This document shows positions 39,718 through 47,081 of a DNA stretch of 64,000 nt, in pieces (position 1 is the stretch's first letter; each line of letters starts with the position of its first letter). Both the position numbers and the translations under genes were made by a program. Below the pieces are notes generated by a model. The model was not told the DNA's origin, searched no databases, and was given only the letters and a program-made list of their open reading frames with translations. The stretch lies in the NCBI GenBank assembly GCA_964620595.1, contig CAZUHP010000008.1:28574-92573 (forward strand). The letters are read 5' to 3'. The DNA is from Desulfocarbo sp964620595. Lineage in GTDB: Bacteria > Desulfobacterota > Desulfarculia > Desulfarculales > Desulfarculaceae.

Positions 39718-40896
39718 ATGGCTAATCCAGGGGACGGCCAAAAGAGCGCCCGCGGGCGCGCCCGGATCTGGGTGCTGGCCGCGCTGGCGGTCTTGGGCCT
39801 GATCATCGTCTTCAATCTGGTTTCCTACCTGGCCGGCGGCGAGAAGCAGGCCGCCGCCCCCGAGCCGGTGCCGGTGCATACCGCGCCGGCGGTGGTGGAC
39901 CAGGTGGAGGTGGTCCTGGAGCAGGCTGCGGACGTTAAGCCCTGGCGCCAGGTGCTGGTCATCTCCAAGATCAAGGGCCAGCACATAAAGGAGATACTGG
40001 TGGAGCGCGGCGACCGGGTGAGCGAGGGCCAGGTGCTGGCCCGCCTGGATCAGACCACCTACCTGGCCAAGCGCGAGGAGGTGCGTGCCCGCCTCAGGGA
40101 GGCCGAGGCCGCCAAGGCGGCGGCAGAGGCCCGGCTGGGGGTGCTGGCCAAGGACCAGGAACGCTTTGCCGTGCTTTTCCAGAAAAAGGCCGCGCCCCGG
40201 CAAAAGCTGGATCACATCCGCGCCGAGTACCGGGCGGCCCGGGCCCAGGCCCGGCTGGCCGCCGCCCGGATCGCCGCCACCCGGGCCCTGCTGCGGAGCA
40301 TCAACATCGCGCTGAACGACCATGTGATCCGGGCGCCCATCAGCGGCTTCGTCTCGGCCCGCTTCGTGGACGCCGGCGCGCTGTCCTCGGACAAGAAACC
40401 CATGTTCCAGATCACCGACGAGAGCAAGGTCAAGGTCATCACCAGCGTGGCCGAGCCCGACTACCCCCTGGCCCGCCCCGGCCAGCCCGCGGAGATAAGG
40501 GTGGACGCCTATCCCGGCCGGGTGTTCCGGGGAAAGGTGTCGGTGGTGAGCCCCCTGCTGGACCCGCGCACCCGCTCGGCCGAGCTGGAGGTGGTGCTGG
40601 ACAACCCGGACCGCCGCCTGCGGGCGGGCATGTATGCCCAGGTAAAGGTGCTCCTGGGCAGCCGCCGGGCGCTGTTGGTGCCCCGCCAGGCGGTGAGCCG
40701 CGCCGAGGGCACCGGCGCCTGGTTCGTGTTCACCATAGAGGGGGGCAAGGCCCGCCAGGTGAACGTGGAGGTGGGCCCCACCTTTGGCTCCCGCCGGGAG
40801 ATAAAAAAAGGTCTCAAGCCCGGCCAGGAGGTGGTGACCGGGGGGGGGTCGCTCCTGCATGACGGCGCGCCGGTCAAGCTGGTGGAGGCAGACTGA
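39718..40896 (+). CDS. RND efflux periplasmic adaptor (membrane fusion protein)
   Basis: A 392-aa HlyD/AcrA-type adaptor. An uncleaved-looking signal anchor (about 17-40) is followed by the lipoyl-type half-motifs (ISKIKGQHIKEILVERGDRV and NDHVIRAPISGFVSARFVD), a helical hairpin (about 120-200) and beta-barrel and membrane-proximal domains. It should link the inner-membrane pump to an outer-membrane channel, which is not encoded here. It begins 4 nt after the TetR stop and overlaps the RND gene by one base. Confidence 0.93.
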   Translation: MANPGDGQKSARGRARIWVLAALAVLGLIIVFNLVSYLAGGEKQAAAPEPVPVHTAPAVVDQVEVVLEQAADVKPWRQVLVISKIKGQHIKEILVERGDRVSEGQVLARLDQTTYLAKREEVRARLREAEAAKAAAEARLGVLAKDQERFAVLFQKKAAPRQKLDHIRAEYRAARAQARLAAARIAATRALLRSINIALNDHVIRAPISGFVSARFVDAGALSSDKKPMFQITDESKVKVITSVAEPDYPLARPGQPAEIRVDAYPGRVFRGKVSVVSPLLDPRTRSAELEVVLDNPDRRLRAGMYAQVKVLLGSRRALLVPRQAVSRAEGTGAWFVFTIEGGKARQVNVEVGPTFGSRREIKKGLKPGQEVVTGGGSLLHDGAPVKLVEAD

Positions 40897-43800
40897 TGCG
40901 CCTTCCCGAGTTCTCGGTGCGCCAACCGGTGGCCACCCTCATGCTCTTTGTGGGGGTGATCGTGCTGGGGCTCTTTTCCCTGCGGCTTTTGCCGGTGGAC
41001 ATGTTCCCGGAGATCGAGCCGCCGGTGGTCTCCATCCTCACCGCCTGGCCCGGGGCCAGCGCCTCGGACGTGGAGAGCGAGGTCACCAAGCGCATCGAGG
41101 ACCAAGTGAACGGGGTCAACAACCTGGACACCCTCACCTCCAAGAGCGTGGACAACCTGTCGGTGGTGGCCTGCAAGTTCGACTGGGACACCGACCTGGA
41201 CACCGCCACCAACGACCTGCGCGACCGGCTGGAGTTGGCCCGGCGCAAGCTGCCCAAGGACGTGGAGGCGCCGGTGCTCTACAAGTTCTCCAGCGCCACC
41301 GCCCCCATCATGATCGTGAGCGTATCGGCCGAGATCAACTGGCCGCGGCTGTACCATATCACCGACAAGCGCATTGCCGACGAGATCCGCCGGGTGCCCG
41401 GGGTGGGCGCCATCATGATCTACGGCGGCCTGCGGCGCCGCATCAACGTCTACTTCGACGCCTTCCGCCTGGAGGCCTATGGCCTCAGCCTGCACCAGGT
41501 GAACCGGATCCTGGCCGGCCAGAACCTGAACCTGCCCGCCGGCTCCTCCAAGGTCGGGCCCCTGGAGTACTTCGTGCGGGTGCCCGGACGCTACACCTCC
41601 CTGGAGGAGCTGCGCCGCACGGTGATCGGCAGCTACCAGGGCCGGCCGGTGCGCCTGGAGGACGTGGCCACGGTGGAGGACGGCTTCAAGCCCGAGGACC
41701 TGGCCGCCTGGGAGGGCAAGCGCCGGGCCATCGTCTTGATGATCCAGAAGCAGACCGGCAAGAACACGGTGGCCGTGGTGGAGGCGGTCAAGGAGCGCAT
41801 CCGCAAGATACAGGCCCAGATGCCCTCGGACGTGGCCATCAAGGTGATGATCGACAACGCCAACAACATCGTCACCAACGTGAGGAACCTGCGCCTCAGC
41901 CTGATCATGGGCATCTGCCTGGTCATCCTGGTGACCTTGTTCTTCCTGCGCCAGTTGCGCAGCGCCCTGATCGTGGCCCTGGCCATACCCTTTTCGCTCA
42001 TCATCAGCTTCGTGCTGATGTACTGGAGCGGCTACTCCATCAACCTGGTCTCCCTGATGAGCCTGGCCATCGCCTCGGGCATGGTGGTGGACAACGCCAT
42101 CGTGGTGCTGGAGAACATCGTGCGCCATTTGGAGCGCGGCGGCCGGCCCAGCACCGCGGCCATATTCGGGGCCAGCGAGATGGGCCTGGCCATCACTGCC
42201 TCCACCGCCACCACGGTGGTCATCTTCCTGCCCATGATGTTCCTCACCGGCCTGGTGGGGGTCATCTTCAAGCAGCTCGCCTTCGTGGTGACCGTCACCC
42301 TGGCCGCCAGCCTGTTCACCGCCCTTTCCATGACGCCCATGCTGGCCTCCCGGTGGTTGAGGCCGGCGGCCGAGGCCGCCCGGCGGCGTCACGGCTGGAG
42401 CGGGCGGCTCTACCACTGGTCCGAAAGCGGCTTCCAGCGGGTGGACGAGGCCTACTCCCGGGTGGTGGGCTGGTGCCTGGAGCACAAGGGGCCGGTGCTG
42501 GCCCTGGTGGGCGCCGCCCTGATCTCGGCCGTCACCATGATCCCCTTCCTTTCCACCTCCTTCATGCCCGAGGTGGACTCGGGTGATTTGAGCGTGGAGT
42601 TCCGCTTGGAGGAAGGCACCAGCATCGACAAGACCCGGCAGGTGGTGGAGCGGGCCATCGACGACATCATGAGCGTGGTCAAGAAGGACGAGTTCCAGAC
42701 CTTGTACGCCTGGTGCGGCCAGTCCGAGGAGGGCATCGGCCTGGCCCTGGGCTTCGACGAGGCCCCCAACGCGGCCACCATCGGCTTCAAGCTGGTGGAC
42801 AAGGAGAAACGCGACCGCTCGGCCAAGGAGGTGGCCCAGGCCCTGCGCCGGCGCCTGGAGAAGATCCCCGGCATAACCCGGCTCAAGGTGCTGGCCGTGG
42901 ACCCGGCCTCGGCCATCCTGGCCGGCAGCCAGTCCAAGCCCCTGGTGGTGGAGGTGCAGGGCCCCGACCTGGACCAGAACCTGGCCGTGGCCCGGGAGCT
43001 GGCCCGGCGCCTCAAGCGGGTGCCCGGGCTCACCGACGTGTCGGTGAGCCAGAAGGACCCCCGCCCCGAACTCTGGGTGCAGGTGGACCGGGACAAGGCC
43101 TCGCTCCTGGGGCTCACCGCCGGCCAGGTGGCCCAGCAGGTGCGCAACTACCTGTACGGCTATGAGGCCAGCGAGTACCGCGACGGCGGCGACAACTACG
43201 ACATATTCACCCGCTTCACCAAGGTGGACAAGGACCGCCCGGACCTGCTGCCCCAGGTGCCCATCTTCACCCCGGACGGCCGCAAGCTGAGGCTCAAGGA
43301 CCTGGCCAGCATCGTGGAGCGCAAGGGACCCATCGAGATCGAGCGCAAGAACCTGCAAAAGGTGGTGCGGGTGGAGGCCGACCTGTGGAAGATATCCCTG
43401 GGCCAGGGCAAGGAGGCGGCCCGCCGGGCCATGGCCGCGCTGAGCCTGCCGCCGGGGGTGAGCCTGGCCTTCAGCGGCGACGTGGAGGAGCAGGCCAAGG
43501 CCTTCAAGGACCTCACCCTGCTCTTGGCCCTGGGCATCCTCCTAACCTACATGGTCATGGCGGCGCTCTTCGGCAACCTGCGCGACCCCTTCATCATCAT
43601 GTTCTCGGTGCCCTTTGCCTTCGTGGGCGTGATCTACGCCTTCCGGATCAGCGGCGTCACCCTGGGCGTCATCTCCTTCATGGGGGTGGTCATGCTCATG
43701 GGCATCGTGGTCAACAACGCCATCGTGCTCCTGGACTACATCAAGCTGCTCCGCGCCCGGGGCCTGGCCCGGCGGGAGGCCATCGTGCAGGGCGGCCGCG

Positions 43801-44012
43801 ACCGCCTGCGGCCGGTGATGATGACCACCCTCACCACCTTCTTCGGCATGCTGCCCATGGCGGTGAGCAACGCCACCGGCGCCGAGGTCTGGAACCCCCT
43901 GGGCATCACCATGCTGGGCGGGCTTACCGTCTCGGCCCTGGTGACCCTGGTCCTGATCCCGGTGGTCTACGACTACCTGGAGGCCCGGCGGGAAAGGAAG
44001 GCCGGCGCATGA
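40896..44012 (+). CDS. RND family efflux transporter permease
   Basis: A 1038-aa AcrB-type inner-membrane pump with 12 predicted membrane helices in two halves and two large periplasmic loops. The transmembrane-4 proton-relay Asp pair motif appears as GMVVDNAIVVLENI, and the second half has GIVVNNAIVLLDYI. The signature IDDIMSVV and the pore loops are of the hydrophobe/amphiphile efflux type. Driven by the proton motive force together with the preceding adaptor. The start overlaps the adaptor stop (TGATG). Confidence 0.95.
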   Translation: MRLPEFSVRQPVATLMLFVGVIVLGLFSLRLLPVDMFPEIEPPVVSILTAWPGASASDVESEVTKRIEDQVNGVNNLDTLTSKSVDNLSVVACKFDWDTDLDTATNDLRDRLELARRKLPKDVEAPVLYKFSSATAPIMIVSVSAEINWPRLYHITDKRIADEIRRVPGVGAIMIYGGLRRRINVYFDAFRLEAYGLSLHQVNRILAGQNLNLPAGSSKVGPLEYFVRVPGRYTSLEELRRTVIGSYQGRPVRLEDVATVEDGFKPEDLAAWEGKRRAIVLMIQKQTGKNTVAVVEAVKERIRKIQAQMPSDVAIKVMIDNANNIVTNVRNLRLSLIMGICLVILVTLFFLRQLRSALIVALAIPFSLIISFVLMYWSGYSINLVSLMSLAIASGMVVDNAIVVLENIVRHLERGGRPSTAAIFGASEMGLAITASTATTVVIFLPMMFLTGLVGVIFKQLAFVVTVTLAASLFTALSMTPMLASRWLRPAAEAARRRHGWSGRLYHWSESGFQRVDEAYSRVVGWCLEHKGPVLALVGAALISAVTMIPFLSTSFMPEVDSGDLSVEFRLEEGTSIDKTRQVVERAIDDIMSVVKKDEFQTLYAWCGQSEEGIGLALGFDEAPNAATIGFKLVDKEKRDRSAKEVAQALRRRLEKIPGITRLKVLAVDPASAILAGSQSKPLVVEVQGPDLDQNLAVARELARRLKRVPGLTDVSVSQKDPRPELWVQVDRDKASLLGLTAGQVAQQVRNYLYGYEASEYRDGGDNYDIFTRFTKVDKDRPDLLPQVPIFTPDGRKLRLKDLASIVERKGPIEIERKNLQKVVRVEADLWKISLGQGKEAARRAMAALSLPPGVSLAFSGDVEEQAKAFKDLTLLLALGILLTYMVMAALFGNLRDPFIIMFSVPFAFVGVIYAFRISGVTLGVISFMGVVMLMGIVVNNAIVLLDYIKLLRARGLARREAIVQGGRDRLRPVMMTTLTTFFGMLPMAVSNATGAEVWNPLGITMLGGLTVSALVTLVLIPVVYDYLEARRERKAGA

Positions 44013-44299
44013 AGCTGTTGATCCTGGTCTACGACGCGGTGTTCGAGGAGGAGGTCATGGAGGCCCTGGAGGCCACCGGCCGGCTGGGCTACACCCAGTG
44101 GCGGCGGGTGCTGGGCCGGGGCGAACGTGCCGAGCCCCGCCTGGACGATGGCGTGTGGCCCGGCTTCAACAACGCGCTCATGATCGCGCTGGAAGAGGCA
44201 CAGGCAGAGGAGCTGGCCACTCGGCTCGAGGAATTGCGGAAGTCGGGCCAGGTCGGAGGCCTGAGCCTGTACGCCCTGCCCGTGGAGCAGTTGCTCTAG
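44009..44299 (+). CDS. PII-like transporter-associated protein (PG0541 type)
   Basis: A 96-aa protein whose ATG overlaps the RND stop (ATGA). The plan is that of a PII/CutA-like ferredoxin-fold protein: strand MKLLILVYDAVFEEEVMEAL, a loop (GYTQWRRVLGRG) and a C-terminal helix-strand (LATRLEELRKSG, GGLSLYALPVEQLL). Small proteins of this kind are known next to RND pumps and are thought to regulate or assemble them. The canonical PII T-loop is not visible. No nucleotide motif can be called by eye. Confidence 0.75.
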   Translation: MKLLILVYDAVFEEEVMEALEATGRLGYTQWRRVLGRGERAEPRLDDGVWPGFNNALMIALEEAQAEELATRLEELRKSGQVGGLSLYALPVEQLL

Positions 44300-44382
44300 C
44301 CTGCCCGCGGCCCTCGGTTTCCCTTCACCCCTTTCCCACCTCCGGCTCTTTCCCCCGCGCCCCCCCGTCGCCCGCCGGCCGC

Positions 44383-44412
44383 TTGTGTGGGGCGGTCGGG
44401 CGCTGCTATGCT
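44383..44412 (+). promoter_or_regulatory. Candidate sigma-70 promoter
   Basis: TTGTGT and TATGCT are separated by 18 bp, about 125 bp upstream of the RsbW/PqqD-type gene. A short CCCCCCCGTCGCCCG repeat tract (about 44359-44373) lies just upstream. The remaining gap from 44300 shows no gene. Confidence 0.45.
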
Positions 44413-44447
44413 CTGGGGGCACGGTCCATCACCAGAGGGAGGCGTCA

Positions 44448-44549
44448 ATGCCCAGCTCCTGCCAACCGCGCCCCGGCGATCGCCCCGCCCTTGCCCGGGC
44501 CCGCACTCCCCTGGACAAGGGGGAAGGAGGGGCCAATGCCTCCGGCTGA
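44448..44549 (+). CDS. Possible 33-aa leader peptide overlapping the next gene
   Basis: ATG with GGGAGG at optimal spacing opens a 33-codon frame (MPSSCQPRPGDRPALARAR then TPLDKG) that overlaps the next start by 14 nt. It could serve as a translational coupling leader. The composition is not protein-like, so it may be chance. Confidence 0.3.
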   Translation: MPSSCQPRPGDRPALARARTPLDKGEGGANASG

Positions 44550-45390
44550 CCAGTGCGCCGCCACCCTCACCGGCGAGCGGGTGGAACTCACCCTGCCCGC
44601 GGCCCGGGCCTATCTGCCCCTGGTGCTGGCCGCGGCCGAGGAGGCCGCCGGCCTGGCCGGCCTGAGCCCCCACGCCCAGGGGCGGGCCCGGCTGATCGCC
44701 GAGGAGATATTCCTCCACATAGCCGCCCGCTGCGATGTGGCCGGCTTGCGCGAGCCCTGCCAGGTGGAGTTCTCGCTGGAGGCCGACGGCCTGGGGCTGT
44801 GTTTCACCACCCGCCACCTGGCCTACGACCCCACCAGCGAGCCGGACTACTCCCTGGAGGCGGTGCTGGAGGGACGCGAGGAGGACGGCCTGGGCCTGCA
44901 CCTGGTCAAGACCTATGCCCGGCGCATCACCTTGACCCACAAGGGCAGTGAACGGCGCCTGTGCATGGTGCTCACCAACCAGGAGGAACCACTCGGCGCC
45001 CGGCCCTGGTCCCGCCTGGTGCCCTCCCTGCGGCCGGGGCTCAAGCTGGTGCCCATCCAGCACCAGGGCCGCTTGCACCACCGCCTGGACGACCAGAAGA
45101 GCGGCAAGTCCTACATCGTGCGCGCCCTGGCCCACCAGGTCCTGAGCCTGGTGGACGGCCGGCGCAGCTTCGCGGCCATCATGGCGGCGGCGCTCAAGGT
45201 CATGCCGGAAAAGGGCCGCCACGCGGTGGAGGACCTGTTCGAGGTGCTCATCGGCCGCGGCCTGGTGGAGCTGAAGGAGCTGCCCCGGGCCCAGGCCGAG
45301 GTGGAGGTGCGCACCCAGATCGAGGCCGGCACCGCCCAGGCGCTCATGGCCTACCAAAAGGCCGCGGGCCAGGACGAAGACCAGTCCTAG
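44536..45390 (+). CDS. RsbW-like GHKL ATPase fused to a PqqD-like domain
   Basis: A 284-aa protein starting at ATG after AAGGAGG. Residues 15-145 form an anti-sigma/RsbW-type ATPase: RLIAEEIFLHIA (N-box helix, Asn not obvious), a degenerate nucleotide region and EEDGLGLHLVKTYA as a G2-like box. Residues about 175-260 resemble PqqD, a peptide-chaperone fold (LHHRLDDQKSGKSYIVRALA, QVLSLVDGRRSFAAIMAAAL). I know both domains separately but not this pairing. It might be a partner-switching regulator that recruits a peptide or protein ligand. No partner anti-sigma antagonist is encoded adjacent to it. Confidence 0.7.
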   Translation: MPPADQCAATLTGERVELTLPAARAYLPLVLAAAEEAAGLAGLSPHAQGRARLIAEEIFLHIAARCDVAGLREPCQVEFSLEADGLGLCFTTRHLAYDPTSEPDYSLEAVLEGREEDGLGLHLVKTYARRITLTHKGSERRLCMVLTNQEEPLGARPWSRLVPSLRPGLKLVPIQHQGRLHHRLDDQKSGKSYIVRALAHQVLSLVDGRRSFAAIMAAALKVMPEKGRHAVEDLFEVLIGRGLVELKELPRAQAEVEVRTQIEAGTAQALMAYQKAAGQDEDQS

Positions 45391-45427
45391 GCGACGGGGG
45401 GCGGCCGGGGGGCGAGGGGCCGAGGGA

Positions 45428-45457
45428 TTGGCTTGGCCTGCTTGGCGAAGGTATAAT
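45428..45457 (+). promoter_or_regulatory. Sigma-70 promoter of the second sigma-54 activator gene
   Basis: TTGGCT, 18-bp spacer and TATAAT, with transcription start expected near 45464 and the ATG at 45511. A GGGGGGCGAGGGGC-type G-rich tract precedes it. Confidence 0.6.
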
Positions 45458-45510
45458 GCGTTTAATTCAGTGATTTCTCTCGCCCCGCACCAGCCAAAGG
45501 AGCCGCGGCC

Positions 45511-46857
45511 ATGGAGCCAACCGATCCCATCGTCCAGGGCGACATTCCTGCCCTCAGCATCCTGGACGCGGTGGCCTTTGGGGTGATCGCCCTGGACCGG
45601 CAGGGGCGCATAACCTTTTTCAACAAGGCCGCTGCCCAGATAAGCGGCATCTCTCCCCACGAGGCCGTGGGCCAGCCCTGCCGCGAGGTGTTCAAGTCCT
45701 CCTTGTGCGAGGGTGACTGCCCCCTCAAGCGCGCCCTCCAGTCCGGCGAGAGCCAGCACAACCGCGAGGCGGTGTTCATCCGCCACCGGGGCCGCTCGGT
45801 GGTGCCGGTCAAGGTCTCCCTGGTGCCCCTGAAGGACGCCAAGGGGCAGGTGGTGGGCGGGGTGGAGACCATCCAGAGCTATCAACTGGCCCGCCTCCTG
45901 GCCGAGGAACGCCGCTACCGCTGGGAGGACTTTCTGGGTGAGAGCCCCCAGGTGCAGCGCATATTCGAGGTGCTCAAGGTGGTGGCGCCCAAGCCGGTGA
46001 CCATCCTCCTCGAAGGGCCCACCGGCACCGGCAAGGACCTGTTGGCCCACATCATCCACCAGCAGAGCCCCCGGGCGGCCAAGCCCTTCATCAAGGTGAA
46101 CTGCGCGGCCTTGCCCGAAAACCTGCTGGAGTCGGAGATGTTCGGCTACCTGCGCGGGGCCTTCACCGGCGCGGACCGCGACAAGCCGGGCCGCTTCCAA
46201 CTGGCCGACGGCGGAACCATCTTCCTGGACGAGGTGTCCGAACTGCCCCTGTCCCTGCAGCCCAAGCTCCTGCGGGTGATCGAAGACCGCGAGTTCTTCC
46301 CCCTGGGCGCCCGCCGGACCGTGAAGGTGGACGTGCGCATCATTGCCGCCTGCAACAAGCCCCTCCACCAGCAGGTCAAGGCCGGCCATTTCCGCGAGGA
46401 CCTGTACTACCGGCTGAACGTCATCCGGGTGCACATCCCCCCCCTGCGCGAGCGGCGCCAGGACATCCCCCTGCTCATCCGGCGCTTCATCCAGAAAAAG
46501 AACGTGGAAAAGGGCACCTTCATCTGCCGCTTCGACCCGGCGGCCCTGGAGCGTCTGCTCAACTACGACTACCCGGGCAACGTGCGCGAGTTGGAGAACA
46601 TCCTGGAGCACGCCTGCCTCCTGTGCCAGGGCGACGTGATCAAGGCCCACCACCTGCCCTGGGGCTTCATGGAAGGGGGCGCCCACTCCGAGGGCAAGGC
46701 GGTCCCGGCCCCGGGCAGCCAGGAGGCGGAGCGGGAGCGCATCCTGGAGGCGCTTCACCGCACGGGCTGGCAGCGGAGCCAGGCGGCCCGGCATCTGGGT
46801 ATCGACCGCAGCACCCTTTGGCGCCGCATGAAACGACTGGGAATTCAGCCCCCGTGA
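45511..46857 (+). CDS. PAS-domain sigma-54-dependent activator
   Basis: A 448-aa enhancer-binding protein. The N-terminal PAS domain (about 15-125) contains SSLCEGDCPLKRAL, a Cys-x4-Cys pair suited to redox or metal sensing. The AAA+ domain (about 145-380) has Walker A EGPTGTGKD, an intact GAFTGA loop, Walker B GTIFLDEV and an R-finger region. A Fis-type helix-turn-helix ends the protein (RSQAARHLGIDRSTLWRRM). Repeated TGTTGCA sites and a -24/-12 promoter lie directly downstream, so its main target is almost certainly the sensor-kinase/Hdr operon that follows. Confidence 0.93.
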   Translation: MEPTDPIVQGDIPALSILDAVAFGVIALDRQGRITFFNKAAAQISGISPHEAVGQPCREVFKSSLCEGDCPLKRALQSGESQHNREAVFIRHRGRSVVPVKVSLVPLKDAKGQVVGGVETIQSYQLARLLAEERRYRWEDFLGESPQVQRIFEVLKVVAPKPVTILLEGPTGTGKDLLAHIIHQQSPRAAKPFIKVNCAALPENLLESEMFGYLRGAFTGADRDKPGRFQLADGGTIFLDEVSELPLSLQPKLLRVIEDREFFPLGARRTVKVDVRIIAACNKPLHQQVKAGHFREDLYYRLNVIRVHIPPLRERRQDIPLLIRRFIQKKNVEKGTFICRFDPAALERLLNYDYPGNVRELENILEHACLLCQGDVIKAHHLPWGFMEGGAHSEGKAVPAPGSQEAERERILEALHRTGWQRSQAARHLGIDRSTLWRRMKRLGIQPP

Positions 46858-46978
46858 TTGTTGCATTTATGCAACAATTTCGTGCAACACGTGCAACAAA
46901 TATTGATTGGCATAATATGCCGTTATGATTAACTAAAGTGTTTAAATTCCCAATATGTTGTTGCACCGACCTGCAACA
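46858..46978 (+). promoter_or_regulatory. Cluster of TGTTGCA/TGCAACA activator-binding sites
   Basis: TTGTTGCATTTATGCAACAA (46858-46877) is a perfect inverted repeat. Direct GTGCAAC copies lie at 46882 and 46891, and a second inverted pair TGTTGCA-N6-TGCAACA is at 46959-46978. They are 75-195 bp upstream of the -24/-12 element, in an AT-rich pocket. Best read as the upstream activating sequences of the PAS/sigma-54 activator. Confidence 0.8.
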
Positions 46979-47050
46979 GCGTTGCCCGCCCTCCTGGGTC
47001 CTGATTTCATAACCAGCTTAAATTGCAGCCATTTCTGGATGGTACCTTGT

Positions 47051-47067
47051 TGGCACACCTCGTGCTT
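47051..47067 (+). promoter_or_regulatory. Sigma-54 (-24/-12) promoter of the sensor-kinase/Hdr operon
   Basis: TGGCACACCTCGTGCTT carries GG (47052-47053) and GC (47064-47065) at the obligatory 10-nt spacing. The predicted transcription start, near 47077, is only about 5 nt before the first possible ATG of the kinase gene. Confidence 0.82.
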
Positions 47068-47081
47068 ATTCAAAAGGCACC

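Noticed and set aside
46901..46920. Second sigma-54 promoter around TTGGCATAATATGCC
   Set aside because: GG and GC are only 8 nt apart there; the correct 10-nt spacing is found at 47051-47067.
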